From Methanocaldococcus villosus KIN24-T80 (lineage in GTDB: Archaea; AGJL01; Methanococci; Methanococcales; Methanocaldococcaceae): a DNA stretch of 64,000 nt. Made by a program: the position numbers and the translations under genes. Under the pieces are notes generated by a model. It searched no databases. It was not told the origin of the DNA and saw only the letters and a program-made list of their open reading frames with translations. Position 1 is the stretch's first letter, and each line of letters begins with the position of its first letter. Below, one piece after another: positions 31,065-41,362 of this stretch. The stretch is from positions 942,268 through 1,006,267 of the forward strand of contig NZ_AQUK01000001.1 of assembly GCF_000371805.1 (NCBI RefSeq). The letters are read 5' to 3'.

Positions 31065-32777
31065 TTAATTCCTACCTCTCTGTATCATATAAATCTCTTT
31101 AACATCATCTAATGTATTTATATCATCAACCCCTTTATCTTCTCTAAACCTAACAACTCTTGGAAATCTTAAAGCAAAACCACAGGGATATTTATCAGAT
31201 TTTTGGATTTCTTCATATGCTACTTCAACAACAATTTCAGGCTTAACTTCAACTTCCTCCCCAAGATCTCTAATGATGATTTTGTCAATTCTCTGTTTTA
31301 GATATTCTAAATCTTCTTCAGTTAATCCTGTTCCAACATGGCCAATAGGATAAAGATTCCCCTCCTCATCCCTAACAGCTATTTCAAAAGAACCATACCA
31401 GTCTTTTCTCTTGCCCATTCCTCTCTTAGCTTTAGTAATTACAACATCCAAACTTTCTAAAGTCGGTTTAAATTTATACATAGTTCTTACTCTACTTCCT
31501 GGAGTGTATGGTGCATTAAGATTTTTTATCATAACTCCCTCATGTCCTATAGATAAACTCCAATTGTAAAACTCTCTAGCTTCTTCAGGATTATCTGTAA
31601 CAAGCTTATAAGAAAGATCTATAATTTTATCAGCTTTTAATTCTTCTTCTATTCTTTTTCTATCCTTTTTAAAATCATTTTCATACCCAAATATACTTTC
31701 TAAAACTTCTCTCCTTTTTTTAAATGGCTCATCTATATAAGAAACACCATCTTTGTAAAGAATATCAAAGAGATACACTCTTAAATTGATCTCTTTCATA
31801 AACTTACTTATATCATACTTTCTTCTAAACCTTCTTAGTATATCTTGAAATGGCCTTGGTTTTCCTGTGTTTTTATCTATAGCTACACACTCTCCTTCAA
31901 CTATAAGTTTATCAACATTTATTCCCTTTATAGCATTGACAATCTCTGGTAAGGCATTAGTTACATCTTCTAACCTTCTACTATAAATCTTCACATTATT
32001 TCCACTTTTATGAATTTGAACCCTTGCCCCATCAAATTTTGTTTCAAACTGTGCTTTTCCCATTTCCAATATTGCCTGCTCTATAGATGGGGCTATTTGA
32101 GCAAGCATAGGTTTTATTGGTCTAAAAAGCTTTAATTTTAGCTCATCACTGTCAAGCTCATTTTTTAAAAGTTTTTCAGCTAACAAACCAATATCATTTG
32201 TAATTGCATATATCTTCTCCAACCTTTCCTTTGGTATATTAAAATAAATAGACAGTGCCTCCAATATTGTAGGGACATTCATTCCAATTCTCATATCTTC
32301 TAATATTAATCTTGCTAAATATCTAGCCTCAATAGGTGTAGCTCTTAAAAATAGCCCACTAATAAGCCGTATTTTCTTTTTTTGAGAACCTTCTCCTTCT
32401 ATTTCACCAACTCTTCTTAAAGTTTTATAAACTTCATCAACAGTTAAAGGCTGATAGAGAAGATATCCATGTTTTACCTTTCCTATAAGTCTTTCAATAG
32501 CAAAACCAATATCTCCAGTTTTTTTAATTTCTTCCAACAATTCATTTTTATTTATACCTATTGATACTACAGAGTTTATTAACAGCTTTTCTCCAATTCC
32601 TAACTCTCTCTCATCATATTCAGGATACACTCTTCCTATAGCAATGTAACAAATCTTTTTTAAATCTTCAGGATCTTTAACCATTTCAATAAGTTTTATA
32701 AAATAATCCCTTTTCTCTAATCTTTTTGTAGTTTTTTCAATATTGTCAAAAATTTTACAAACATCTTTCCAAAGCAT
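31065..32777 (-). CDS. lig: ATP-dependent DNA ligase
   Basis: Seals nicks in replication and repair. The nucleotidyl motif I is KFDGARVQ (catalytic Lys near residue 245); later motifs include RRLEDVTNALPE, EGECVAID, SIGHEGVMIKN and KFKP. A DNA-binding domain fills the first 200 residues and an OB-fold the last 140. Total 570 residues. ATG 32777 is preferred over ATG 32783 because GGTG lies at a better distance. It overlaps the UPF0282 gene by 23 bp. Confidence 0.95.
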   Translation of the reverse strand: MLWKDVCKIFDNIEKTTKRLEKRDYFIKLIEMVKDPEDLKKICYIAIGRVYPEYDERELGIGEKLLINSVVSIGINKNELLEEIKKTGDIGFAIERLIGKVKHGYLLYQPLTVDEVYKTLRRVGEIEGEGSQKKKIRLISGLFLRATPIEARYLARLILEDMRIGMNVPTILEALSIYFNIPKERLEKIYAITNDIGLLAEKLLKNELDSDELKLKLFRPIKPMLAQIAPSIEQAILEMGKAQFETKFDGARVQIHKSGNNVKIYSRRLEDVTNALPEIVNAIKGINVDKLIVEGECVAIDKNTGKPRPFQDILRRFRRKYDISKFMKEINLRVYLFDILYKDGVSYIDEPFKKRREVLESIFGYENDFKKDRKRIEEELKADKIIDLSYKLVTDNPEEAREFYNWSLSIGHEGVMIKNLNAPYTPGSRVRTMYKFKPTLESLDVVITKAKRGMGKRKDWYGSFEIAVRDEEGNLYPIGHVGTGLTEEDLEYLKQRIDKIIIRDLGEEVEVKPEIVVEVAYEEIQKSDKYPCGFALRFPRVVRFREDKGVDDINTLDDVKEIYMIQRGRN

Positions 32778-33645
32778 TATCATCCACCACTACTTTTCCA
32801 TCTTTAATATCTTTTCTATATGCCTCTAATAATAAATTCTCTTTCCCTAAAAATTCAGCAACTGTTTTAAAATCTATATTGATCTTCTTTCTAAAGTTTT
32901 TATCTCTCAACAAGTGATGATCCATTATAATCTCTGCACCAGTCTTGTCTTTAACCTCTTTTATATTAGCAACAGCCTTCTCTAAATTCTTTTTTCCATA
33001 TCTATGGATTAGATATGTAGGAGGACCACCTATAAAGATAATGTCAGGTTTTTCCTTTATAATATAATCTTTTATTTCATCAAACAAAATACCTTGTATA
33101 TCTGAAGTGTGTAAAAATGTTTGATCTTCTTTAACTGTAGTCATAATAACATACCCTAACTTATCATCCTTTCCATGAGGAAATGGAGGAGAGAATTTTA
33201 TAATTGTTTTATTAAAATCAAACATTCTGTTATCTGCAAACTCTATCTTTTTTGCTAAATCTTTAACTCTTTCTAAGAACTTCTTAGCTCTTTCTTTTTG
33301 ACTTTTATTTATATACTCCTCTGGATGTTTGATTAGAAGTATTTTATCTCTATATATCTCATTAGCATAGTCTTTTGAAGCAAGATATATATCATCAAAA
33401 AATGGGGTATAGTGATCATAATGATAATGGGAAATAACAATAACATCTGCTTTTTTTGCAAAGTTATTTATTTTTTCTCTAATTTTATCTAAAGCTTTAA
33501 ATTCAATCTTATTAGGTTTTAATCCATATCTATCTGGAGCTAAAGCAACACCTGGATCAATTAATACTTTTACATCTCTTGTATCTACATATGTAGCCAT
33601 AGACCTAACTCCTAAACTTTCTGATGCTATTGGTATGATTTTCAT
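32755..33645 (-). CDS. UPF0282 metallo-beta-lactamase fold protein
   Basis: An archaeal hydrolase of unknown substrate, 296 residues. The N-terminus MKIIPIASESLGVRSMATYV and the metal motif SHYHYDH mark the family; HTSDIQG and MDHHLLRD provide further ligands. ATG 33645, with GTGATG just before it, gives the standard N-terminus. Translationally coupled to DNA ligase, though a shared function is not established. Confidence 0.85.
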   Translation of the reverse strand: MKIIPIASESLGVRSMATYVDTRDVKVLIDPGVALAPDRYGLKPNKIEFKALDKIREKINNFAKKADVIVISHYHYDHYTPFFDDIYLASKDYANEIYRDKILLIKHPEEYINKSQKERAKKFLERVKDLAKKIEFADNRMFDFNKTIIKFSPPFPHGKDDKLGYVIMTTVKEDQTFLHTSDIQGILFDEIKDYIIKEKPDIIFIGGPPTYLIHRYGKKNLEKAVANIKEVKDKTGAEIIMDHHLLRDKNFRKKINIDFKTVAEFLGKENLLLEAYRKDIKDGKVVVDDNALERCL

Positions 33646-33748
33646 AAACATCACTTAATGATATTTAAATATACTATTAGTATAATTATAAAAATATAAA
33701 TAATACTCTACCTCTACAAAAACTAAGAGTTATAGAAGGTGAAACATT

Positions 33749-34591
33749 ATGATGGCTGTTAATAAATTAGATAAAGTAGATATAAAAACACTTGAAAAGA
33801 TAGCTAAGAGAGTTAGGTATAAAGTTGTTAAAATGATAGGTTTAGCTAAATCTGGACATCCTGGGGGGAGTTTATCTGCTGTGGACGTAATGGTAGCTCT
33901 ATACTTTGCCATAATGGATTATGATCCAAACAAAAAAGATAGAGATAGGTTTGTTTTAAGTAAAGGTCATGCTGCTCCAGCTTTATATGCTATACTCTCA
34001 GAGCTTAATATTATTGATGAAGAAGAACTCTGGAAGTTAAGAAAGTTGGAAGGAAAACTTCAAGGACATCCATCTATGGACACTCCTGGAGTTGAGATAG
34101 CTACAGGTTCATTAGGACAGGGATTCTCTGCAGCAGTAGGGATGGCTTTAGGTTATAAGATAGATAAATTAGATAAACACATTTATGTCCTCCTAGGAGA
34201 TGGAGAGTGTCAAGAAGGTATAGTTTGGGAGGCTGCAATGGCTGCTGCACACTATAAATTAGATAATCTAATTGCCATAGTTGATAGAAACTTCTTACAG
34301 ATAGATGGGCATACAGAAGATGTTATGGCTCTTGGTAATTTAGCTGAAAAATTTAAAGCGTTTGGATGGGATGTTTTTGAAATAGATGGGCATAACTTTA
34401 AAGAGATAATAGAAACAATAGAAAAAGCAAAATCTCTAAAGAATGGTAAGCCAAAGATGATTATTGCATATACAACAAAAGGAAAAGGAGTTTCATTCAT
34501 GGAAGGTAATGTAGGGTTCCATGGAAAAGCCCCTAATGAAGAACAGCTAAAAATAGCTTTAGAAGAATTAAAAGAGGGAAAAAATGATTAA
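33749..34591 (+). CDS. Transketolase, N-terminal subunit
   Basis: The thiamine-diphosphate-binding half of a split transketolase. GDGECQEG with a downstream asparagine region binds ThDP and Mg2+; [19 protein letters not shown] and TGSLGQGFS are hallmark blocks. The 280 residues match the archaeal half-enzyme. With the C-terminal half (35248-36198) it moves C2 units in ribose and erythrose-phosphate synthesis. Overlaps rpe by 8 bp. Confidence 0.94.
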   Translation: MMAVNKLDKVDIKTLEKIAKRVRYKVVKMIGLAKSGHPGGSLSAVDVMVALYFAIMDYDPNKKDRDRFVLSKGHAAPALYAILSELNIIDEEELWKLRKLEGKLQGHPSMDTPGVEIATGSLGQGFSAAVGMALGYKIDKLDKHIYVLLGDGECQEGIVWEAAMAAAHYKLDNLIAIVDRNFLQIDGHTEDVMALGNLAEKFKAFGWDVFEIDGHNFKEIIETIEKAKSLKNGKPKMIIAYTTKGKGVSFMEGNVGFHGKAPNEEQLKIALEELKEGKND

Positions 34592-35270
34592 AATTGGAGC
34601 ATCTATCTTATCAGCTGACTTCAGATTTTTAAAACATGAGATTGAGAAAGTAGAAAATGCGGGAGTGGATTTTATACATGTGGATATGATGGATGGTCAT
34701 TTTGTGCCTAACATAAGTATGGGTATAGGAATAGCAAATTATGTAAAGAAAATAACAAATCTTCCAGTAGATGTCCATTTAATGGTTGAAAATGCTGATA
34801 TATTTTTAAATGAGTTTAAGGATATGGATTTTATAACATTTCATATTGAAGCTGTAAGATTTCCATTTAGAATGATAAACAAAATAAGAGAACTGGGTGC
34901 TAAGCCAATAGTTGCTATAAATCCTGCAACCCCATTAGATATGATTGAATATATCTTAGAAGAGGTTTATGGTGTTTTACTTATGACTGTTGAACCTGGA
35001 TTTTCTGGGCAGAAATTTATAATGCCTATGCTAAAAAAGATAAAAAGATTAAAGAATTTGATAGAAGAGAATAATTTAGAAACAAAGATATTAGTAGATG
35101 GAGGAATAAATAGAGAAACAGCTTATTTAGCTGTAAAATCTGGGGCAGATTGGTTAATAGCTTCATCAGCTATCTTCAGAAATCCTGATGTGAATAGGGC
35201 TGTTAAAGAATTAAGAGAATCAGCTTTAAAAGCTTTAGGTGAGAGAAATGAAATTAACAGGAGTTTATAA
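34584..35270 (+). CDS. rpe: Ribulose-phosphate 3-epimerase
   Basis: Interconverts ribulose 5-phosphate and xylulose 5-phosphate, supplying transketolase. The barrel has SILSADF at the start, [16 protein letters not shown] with metal-binding His and Asp, [17 protein letters not shown] and LVDGGIN. Length 228. It lies between the two transketolase halves and overlaps the second by 23 bp, an order that makes metabolic sense. Confidence 0.95.
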   Translation: MIKIGASILSADFRFLKHEIEKVENAGVDFIHVDMMDGHFVPNISMGIGIANYVKKITNLPVDVHLMVENADIFLNEFKDMDFITFHIEAVRFPFRMINKIRELGAKPIVAINPATPLDMIEYILEEVYGVLLMTVEPGFSGQKFIMPMLKKIKRLKNLIEENNLETKILVDGGINRETAYLAVKSGADWLIASSAIFRNPDVNRAVKELRESALKALGERNEINRSL

Positions 35271-36198
35271 AGGAATGAGAAAAGGTTATGGAGAAACACT
35301 GATAGAGCTTGGTAGGAAGTATGAGAATTTAGTTGTTTTAGATGCTGACCTTTCTAGTTCAACTCAGACAGCGATGTTTGCTAAAGAGTTTCCAGATAGA
35401 TTTTTTAATGCAGGGGTTGCTGAACAAAATTTAATGGGTATGGCTGCAGGATTAGCTACTACAGGAAAGATAGTTTTTGCCTCCTCATTTGCTATGTTTG
35501 CTGCTGGAAGACCTTGGGAGATAATAAGAAATTTAATAGCATATCCAAAGCTAAATGTTAAAATAGTAGCTACACATGCAGGGATAACTGTTGGAGAGGA
35601 TGGGGCTTCTCACCAAATGTGTGAAGATATTGCTATAATGAGAGCTATCCCTAATATGGTTGTAATAGCTCCAACAGATTATTACCATACAAAAAATGTT
35701 ATCAGAGAGATAGCAAAATACAATGGTCCAGTATATGTAAGAATGCCAAGGAGAGATACTGAAATAATTTATGAAAGTGAAGAAGAGGCAAGTTTTAAAA
35801 TAGGAGAGGGAAAAATATTATTTGATGGGGATGATATTACAATAATAGCTACTGGAGAAGAAGTTCCTGAAGCTTTGAGGGCTAGAGAGATTTTAAAAGA
35901 GCATGGAATATCCGCACAGATTATAGAAATGGCTACTATAAAACCTTTAGATGAGAAAATACTAAAGAAGAGTAATAATTTTATTGTTACTGTTGAAGAC
36001 CATAATATTATTGGTGGTTTAGGTTCAGCTGTTGCTGAGGCTATAGTTAATGATGATAAGAAACTACTAAGAATTGGAATAAATGATGTTTTTGGAAAGA
36101 GTGGAAAGGCTGAAGAATTATTAAAATATTATGGATTGGATGGAGAGAGTGTAGCTAAGAGAATATTGAAGGTGATAAAAAATGAAAAAGGGTACTGA
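35248..36198 (+). CDS. Transketolase, C-terminal subunit
   Basis: Carries the pyrimidine-binding and C-terminal domains: [34 protein letters not shown] with the catalytic glutamate, [15 protein letters not shown], and a last domain from about residue 195 ([16 protein letters not shown]). ATG 35248 has GGTGA five bases upstream; a GTG at 35239 is rejected. The 316 residues complete the split enzyme. Overlaps pdxS by 17 bp. Confidence 0.94.
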   Translation: MKLTGVYKGMRKGYGETLIELGRKYENLVVLDADLSSSTQTAMFAKEFPDRFFNAGVAEQNLMGMAAGLATTGKIVFASSFAMFAAGRPWEIIRNLIAYPKLNVKIVATHAGITVGEDGASHQMCEDIAIMRAIPNMVVIAPTDYYHTKNVIREIAKYNGPVYVRMPRRDTEIIYESEEEASFKIGEGKILFDGDDITIIATGEEVPEALRAREILKEHGISAQIIEMATIKPLDEKILKKSNNFIVTVEDHNIIGGLGSAVAEAIVNDDKKLLRIGINDVFGKSGKAEELLKYYGLDGESVAKRILKVIKNEKGY

Positions 36199-37174
36199 AC
36201 TTTTAAAAAGAGGATTTGCAAAGATGGTAAAGCATGGAGTAGTTATGGATGTAACCAATGTTGAACAAGCTCAAATAGCTGAAGAAGCTGGAGCTGTTGC
36301 AGTAATGGCTTTAGAAAGAGTGCCAGCAGATATTAGGAAAGAGGGAGGAGTAGCAAGAATGTCTGATCCTGCTTTAATAGAAGAGATAATGGATGCTGTA
36401 TCCATCCCAGTTATGGCAAAATGTAGAATCGGCCATACAGCTGAAGCTAGGGTGTTAGAGGCTATAGGTGTAGATATGATTGATGAAAGTGAAGTTTTAA
36501 CTCAAGCTGACCCATTCTTCCACATATATAAGAAGAAATTTACAGTTCCATTTGTTTGTGGAGCTAGAAATTTAGGTGAGGCTGTTAGAAGAATATGGGA
36601 AGGGGCAGCAATGATAAGAACTAAAGGAGAAGCTGGAACAGGTAATGTTGTTGAGGCTGTTAGACATATGAGATTAATGAATGAAGCTATAAGACAGATA
36701 TCAGAGATGGATGATGAGTCAATATATGAAGTAGCTAAAGTCTTTTCAATGAGATATGCTGAACTAGCAATGCAAGTTAGAGAGAGTTTGGGCTACCCTC
36801 ATGAAGTTTTAGAAAATGAGCCTATATATGAAGGATTTACTCTAAACGAGATTATAGATGGAATATATAAAATTTTATTAGAAATAAAAAAGATAAAAAG
36901 ATTACCTGTCGTTAATTTTGCTGCTGGAGGAATAGCTACACCAGCTGATGCAGCATTAATGATGAGCTTAGGATGTGATGGAATATTTGTAGGTTCAGGA
37001 ATATTTAAATCAGAAAATCCATTAGAAATGGCAAGAGCTATTGTTGAGGCTACATACAATTATGATAAACCAGAAGTTGTAGCTGAAGTTAGTAAAAATC
37101 TTGGAATGCCTATGAAAGGGATTGATGTTACAAAACTAAAAGAAGAAGAGAAGTTACAAATAAGGGGAGATTGA
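36182..37174 (+). CDS. pdxS: Pyridoxal 5'-phosphate synthase subunit PdxS
   Basis: The synthase subunit that condenses ribose 5-phosphate, glyceraldehyde 3-phosphate and ammonia to PLP, forming dodecamers with PdxT. The barrel shows [24 protein letters not shown] (catalytic Lys), [10 protein letters not shown], and [12 protein letters not shown] middle insert around residues 195-235 is the archaeal methanococcal type. At 330 residues it is complete. Its location after pentose-phosphate genes fits a need for ribose 5-phosphate. PdxT is not in the window. Confidence 0.96.
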   Translation: MKKGTELLKRGFAKMVKHGVVMDVTNVEQAQIAEEAGAVAVMALERVPADIRKEGGVARMSDPALIEEIMDAVSIPVMAKCRIGHTAEARVLEAIGVDMIDESEVLTQADPFFHIYKKKFTVPFVCGARNLGEAVRRIWEGAAMIRTKGEAGTGNVVEAVRHMRLMNEAIRQISEMDDESIYEVAKVFSMRYAELAMQVRESLGYPHEVLENEPIYEGFTLNEIIDGIYKILLEIKKIKRLPVVNFAAGGIATPADAALMMSLGCDGIFVGSGIFKSENPLEMARAIVEATYNYDKPEVVAEVSKNLGMPMKGIDVTKLKEEEKLQIRGD

Positions 37175-37175
37175 A

Positions 37176-37460
37176 TTATTTAACTCTTTCAAGCTCACTA
37201 ACTATACTCCAAATTTGAGTTCTTGTGTGTAAAGGCATGTTTGGATCATTACTTATTTCATCTAAAATATGTATTGCTGTAGCACTTCTAACTATTGGTT
37301 CCTCTTTTTCATTTAAAACAACATTCTTAGCTTTCTCAGCAGCAGCTCTTATGTTTCTAGGAACTGTTGTATCATTTATTATTTCATCTAACATCATAGC
37401 TACTCCTTTTAAAATCTCTTCTGGAGATCTTTCATCTTTTGCCACAGTCCCAAATACCAT
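37176..37460 (-). CDS. UPF0147 family protein
   Basis: A 94-residue all-helical archaeal protein of unknown function. The core block DTTVPRNIRAAAEKAK and HILDEISNDPNMPLHTR identifies the family. ATG 37460 has GGTGA five bases upstream, on the minus strand. It converges on pdxS with 1 bp between the stops and is probably monocistronic. Confidence 0.85.
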   Translation of the reverse strand: MVFGTVAKDERSPEEILKGVAMMLDEIINDTTVPRNIRAAAEKAKNVVLNEKEEPIVRSATAIHILDEISNDPNMPLHTRTQIWSIVSELERVK

Positions 37461-37549
37461 CTTTCTCACCTCTTACAAGTTTTAATATTATATAGCTATA
37501 TTTAATAGTTAAGCTTAAAGAATAATATTAAGATTATGGTGAGTAACAC

Positions 37550-40339
37550 ATGTGTGGAATTATTGGATATATTGGGAACAAAAAGGCTTCTGAAGTTCTA
37601 TTAAATGGCCTTAGAAGATTGGAGTATAGGGGATATGATAGTTGTGGAATTGGGGTAATTGATGAAGATTTAATAATAAAAAAAGATGTTGGAAAAGTTG
37701 AAGAGGTTGCTAAGAAAGAAGATTTTTTAAGTGTTAATGGTAATATTGGTGTAGGACATTGTTTACATCCAGATACATATGTTGTCTTATCAGATGGGAG
37801 AATAAAAAAGATTTCTGAAATTGATGAAGATGAGGTTTTATCAGTTAATTTTAATGATTTTAAATTATATAAGAAAAAGATTATAAAATTTAAGCACAAA
37901 TCTCCAAATATATTATATAAAATAAAAACTGATTTTTCTGAGCTATTAACTACTGGAGAGCATAAGATTTTTGTTTTAGAAGAAGGAAAAATAGTAGAGA
38001 AATGTGTTAAAGATTTAAATGGAAATGAATTAGTTGGAGTTGTTAGAAAAATAGATTATAAATTTGATAATAATGAAATGAACCCCGAGCTATTACAAAT
38101 TATTGGATATACTATTATTAAAAAACACATTAAAAATGGAACACTGTTTTTAAGAGACAGGGAAAGGGAAGTTTTAGAAAAATATAGAGAGTTATTTACA
38201 AAGATTTTTAATATAAATGGAATTATTAAAAAAGAGGAAGATTATTATCTATTAGAAATAAACAGCAAAGAATTAATTAACTGGTTTAAAAATAATGTTC
38301 CAGAGCTATTTCATCAAAATGAAAAAACTCCAAGTTTTGTATTTAAATTAAGTAATAGTTTATTAGCATCATATTTAAAAGGGGTATTTGACTCATCATA
38401 TGTTGATGATAAGATTTACTTAGAAATAAACTCTGAAGAGTTTTTAAGAGAAACTCAGTTCTTACTTTTAAGATTTGGAATTTTAGCCTCATATTCAAAA
38501 AATGGGAAGTTTAAGATTATTATAGATGATAAGATATCATTAGAGTCTTTTAAAAAGTATATTGGTTTTACTTCAAAGAGTAAATTGGAGAAGTTAAATA
38601 AAATAGAAGGAAATGAAAATTTAAAATACTTTAATGGAAACATAGTTTGGACTAAATTTAAAATTGAGAAAGTAGAGTCAGATGTTGAATATGTTTATGA
38701 CTTAGAAGTTGAAGATTTTCAAAATTTTATTGGAAATTTAATAATCAATCATAACTCAAGATGGGCAACACATGGGAGAGTTTGTAAAGAGAATGCTCAC
38801 CCACATACAGACTGTAAAGATGAAATTGCTGTAGTTCATAATGGAATAATTAGTAATTACAGAGAGTTAAAAGATGAATTAATTAAAAAAGGACATAAGT
38901 TTAAATCAGAAACTGATTCAGAGATTATTGCTCATTTAATTGAAGATTTAATAGAAGATAATTCAGAAGAAGGATATATTAAAGCTGTAAAAGAAGCTAT
39001 AAAGAGATTAGAAGGAAGTTATGCTGTTGCTATTATAAATAAAAGATTTCCAAATATACTTATTGGAGCTAAAAATGAAAGTCCATTAATAGTTGGTATT
39101 GGAGAAGATGAAGCATTTTTGGGTAGTGATATTACAGCCTTCTTAGAATATACAAATAAAGCTATCCCATTATATGATGGAGATATTGTTATTATAAAAA
39201 AAGGAGAAAATGGTTTAGATATAAAAATTGAGAACAATGGAAAAGATGTTAAAAGGGAGGTTATAGAAATAAATTGGGATATTAACCAAGCAGAGAAAAA
39301 GGGTTATCCCCATTTTATGTTAAAAGAGATAATGGAACAGCCAGAAATACTGAAGATTTCATCTAAAATATCTAGTGAAGAAATAAAAAAATTAGCTAAG
39401 CTAATAAAAGATAGTGAAAAAGTATATTTCATTGGAATGGGGACATCTTATCATGCCTGTATATATGCTGAATATCTCTTTTCTAAGTTAGGGAAACTTG
39501 TCATAGCCTGTGATGCATCAGAATTTTTAAATAAAGGAGTTGTTGATGAAAAAACTTTAGTGATAGCTTTGACACAGAGTGGAGAGACATATGATACATT
39601 AAAAGCTATGAGGTATGCTAAAGAAAGAGGAGCTAAAGTTGGAGCTATAGTAAATATCCTTGGATCAACTGCCACAAGAGAGGCTGATATAACTGTATTA
39701 ATGGGAGCAGGACTAGAAATTGCTGTTTGTGCTACAAAAACATTTACTTCACAGCTGATGATAATATATAGACTATTCATTGAATTTGGAAAACTTTTAA
39801 ATAAGGATATGGCTGTTTATGAAAGAGCTATAGAGAAGATACCAAAGTATGTTAAGGAAGTTTTAAATAAAAAAGATTATATTGAAAGAGTAACAAAAGA
39901 TTTAAAAGTTAATAATTATATCTTTATATCTAGAGGAATTAATATTGTTAGTGCATTAGAAGGTGCTTTAAAGTTTAAAGAAATAACATATCTGCATGCT
40001 GAAGGGATGAGTGCAGGAATGTTAAAGCATGGGACAATATCCTTAATAGATGAAAGAATGGATACTATAGCTATTGTTCCTCCAAAAAATTCCAGAGTTT
40101 TTAACTCAATTATATCAAATATTGAAGAAGTTAAAGCAAGAAATGGAAAAGTTATAGCTATAACCCCTGTAGAAATAGAGACAGCTGATTATAATATCAT
40201 AACTCCAAATGTTATAGAGGAAATCTCTCCTATAATATATGCTCCAGCTTATCAATTATTAGCTTATTATAAGGCAGTACAATTAAATAGAGATGTAGAT
40301 AAACCAAGAGGATTGGCTAAGAGTGTTACTGTGGAGTGA
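37550..40339 (+). CDS. glmS: Glutamine-fructose-6-phosphate aminotransferase with intein
   Basis: GlmS makes glucosamine 6-phosphate for cell-envelope sugars. After Met, Cys2 is the glutaminase nucleophile (MCGIIGYIG). The N-extein runs to His70; an intein occupies residues 71-402; the C-extein resumes with SRWATHGR and carries two SIS domains (GMGTSYHA, ALTQSGETYDT). Removing the intein leaves 597 residues, the normal size. GlmM lies in the same window at 49072 but in another operon. sepF follows, 5 bp downstream. Confidence 0.96.
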   Translation: MCGIIGYIGNKKASEVLLNGLRRLEYRGYDSCGIGVIDEDLIIKKDVGKVEEVAKKEDFLSVNGNIGVGHCLHPDTYVVLSDGRIKKISEIDEDEVLSVNFNDFKLYKKKIIKFKHKSPNILYKIKTDFSELLTTGEHKIFVLEEGKIVEKCVKDLNGNELVGVVRKIDYKFDNNEMNPELLQIIGYTIIKKHIKNGTLFLRDREREVLEKYRELFTKIFNINGIIKKEEDYYLLEINSKELINWFKNNVPELFHQNEKTPSFVFKLSNSLLASYLKGVFDSSYVDDKIYLEINSEEFLRETQFLLLRFGILASYSKNGKFKIIIDDKISLESFKKYIGFTSKSKLEKLNKIEGNENLKYFNGNIVWTKFKIEKVESDVEYVYDLEVEDFQNFIGNLIINHNSRWATHGRVCKENAHPHTDCKDEIAVVHNGIISNYRELKDELIKKGHKFKSETDSEIIAHLIEDLIEDNSEEGYIKAVKEAIKRLEGSYAVAIINKRFPNILIGAKNESPLIVGIGEDEAFLGSDITAFLEYTNKAIPLYDGDIVIIKKGENGLDIKIENNGKDVKREVIEINWDINQAEKKGYPHFMLKEIMEQPEILKISSKISSEEIKKLAKLIKDSEKVYFIGMGTSYHACIYAEYLFSKLGKLVIACDASEFLNKGVVDEKTLVIALTQSGETYDTLKAMRYAKERGAKVGAIVNILGSTATREADITVLMGAGLEIAVCATKTFTSQLMIIYRLFIEFGKLLNKDMAVYERAIEKIPKYVKEVLNKKDYIERVTKDLKVNNYIFISRGINIVSALEGALKFKEITYLHAEGMSAGMLKHGTISLIDERMDTIAIVPPKNSRVFNSIISNIEEVKARNGKVIAITPVEIETADYNIITPNVIEEISPIIYAPAYQLLAYYKAVQLNRDVDKPRGLAKSVTVE
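37760..38755 (+). mobile_element. GlmS intein, 332 residues, splicing intact, endonuclease eroded
   Basis: Splicing residues are all present: Cys1 (residue 71), block B TGEH (135-138), block F VYDLEVEDFQNFIGN, and the terminal His-Asn (NHN) before Ser+1. It sits in the glutaminase motif GVGH/SRWATHG, the same place as the M. jannaschii GlmS intein, which I remember as about 500 residues. The LAGLIDADG motifs are degraded: the first reads IIGYTIIKK without its acidic residue and the second reads YLKGVFDSSY. Homing is therefore probably lost. Confidence 0.9.
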
Positions 40340-40344
40340 TAAAT

Positions 40345-40794
40345 ATGGTTTTTGAAAAAATAATAAAAAAGATAAGAGGAAATAAAGATCTTCCAAAACC
40401 TGTAGAAGTTCCTGAAGAGGAAGAGTATGAGGTAATAGGTGAAGAGACACAAACAGTAATTTTAGATGAAGAAGAGAAAAAGGAGGAGGTTAAAGAAATT
40501 ATTAAAATTGAAAAAATACTTCCAAAACTTTTTGTTGTTAGGATAAAGCATCCTTTAGACTTTAGAGAGATTAAAGGACAGATTCCTGACTATGATGTGA
40601 TTATCATAAACTTTGAAGAAGTTCCTGAAGAAGCAATTATAAAAGAGATTACAGATTTTAAAAGCTATTTAGATACAATAAATTATAGATATGGATTAGT
40701 TTCTGAAAATGTTTTATTATGCTTTAGAAATGATGTTGAATTAGATAAATATGTTTCAAAAATAAAAGAAGATGTTGAGGAGATTAAAGAATGA
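40345..40794 (+). CDS. sepF: SepF-like archaeal cell division protein (DUF552)
   Basis: Archaeal SepF anchors FtsZ to the membrane. The N-terminus MVFEKIIKKIRGNK is a likely amphipathic membrane-targeting helix, followed by an acidic linker (about residues 18-55) and a C-terminal SepF fold with DYDVIIINFEEV and the region around residues 100-145. ATG 40345 is chosen over GTG 40336, which overlaps glmS. The stop overlaps the kinase gene by 4 bp. Confidence 0.75.
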   Translation: MVFEKIIKKIRGNKDLPKPVEVPEEEEYEVIGEETQTVILDEEEKKEEVKEIIKIEKILPKLFVVRIKHPLDFREIKGQIPDYDVIIINFEEVPEEAIIKEITDFKSYLDTINYRYGLVSENVLLCFRNDVELDKYVSKIKEDVEEIKE

Positions 40795-41303
40795 GAATTG
40801 CTATAACAGGAACCCCTGGTGTAGGAAAAACAACAGTATCAAAAGTTTTAGCAAAAAGATTAAATATGGAAGTTATTGACATAACTGATGTGGTAAAGAG
40901 ATATAGGTTGTATATAGATTATGATGAAGATATGGAATCATATGTTATAGACTTTGAAAAATTAAATAATTTTTTAAAAGATAAAGATAATATTATCTTA
41001 GATGGTCATGTTTCACATCTGTTAAATCCTGATTATACTATTGTATTAAGATGTGATCCAAAGATTATAGAAGAGCGTTTAAGAAAAAGAGGTTATAAAG
41101 ATAAGAAAGTGTTAGAGAATGTTCAGGCAGAAATATTGGATGTATGTTTATGTGAGAGTAAAGGAAAAGTTTATGAAATAGATACAACTAATAGAGATGT
41201 GGAAGATATCGTTAATGAGATAATAGAAGCTATAAAAGAAGGTAAAGAGAGAAAAGGGATAGTTGATTGGTTAAGCAAATATTATGAATATTTGGAGATA
41301 TGA
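40791..41303 (+). CDS. AK6/Fap7-type adenylate kinase
   Basis: A 170-residue P-loop nucleotide kinase. Walker A is GTPGVGKTT (7-15), and LDGHVSHLL is the Walker B-like block seen in the Fap7/AK6 family, which has adenylate kinase and ATPase activity and helps mature the small ribosomal subunit. This is not the main archaeal adenylate kinase AdkA. It is the last gene before the C/D sRNA and ribosomal operon. Confidence 0.88.
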   Translation: MRIAITGTPGVGKTTVSKVLAKRLNMEVIDITDVVKRYRLYIDYDEDMESYVIDFEKLNNFLKDKDNIILDGHVSHLLNPDYTIVLRCDPKIIEERLRKRGYKDKKVLENVQAEILDVCLCESKGKVYEIDTTNRDVEDIVNEIIEAIKEGKERKGIVDWLSKYYEYLEI

Positions 41304-41321
41304 ATTAGATAGTAGAAAGAT

Positions 41322-41329
41322 TTTTATAT
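41322..41329 (+). promoter_or_regulatory. TATA box for the C/D box sRNA
   Basis: TTTTATAT in the context AAAGATTTTTATATGAAAAG, with purine-rich BRE-like bases before it. A start about 25-30 bp later would fall near 41355, just ahead of the sRNA. Confidence 0.5.
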
Positions 41330-41362
41330 GAAAAGCTTAAATAGAGATTCAAACTATTTTGT

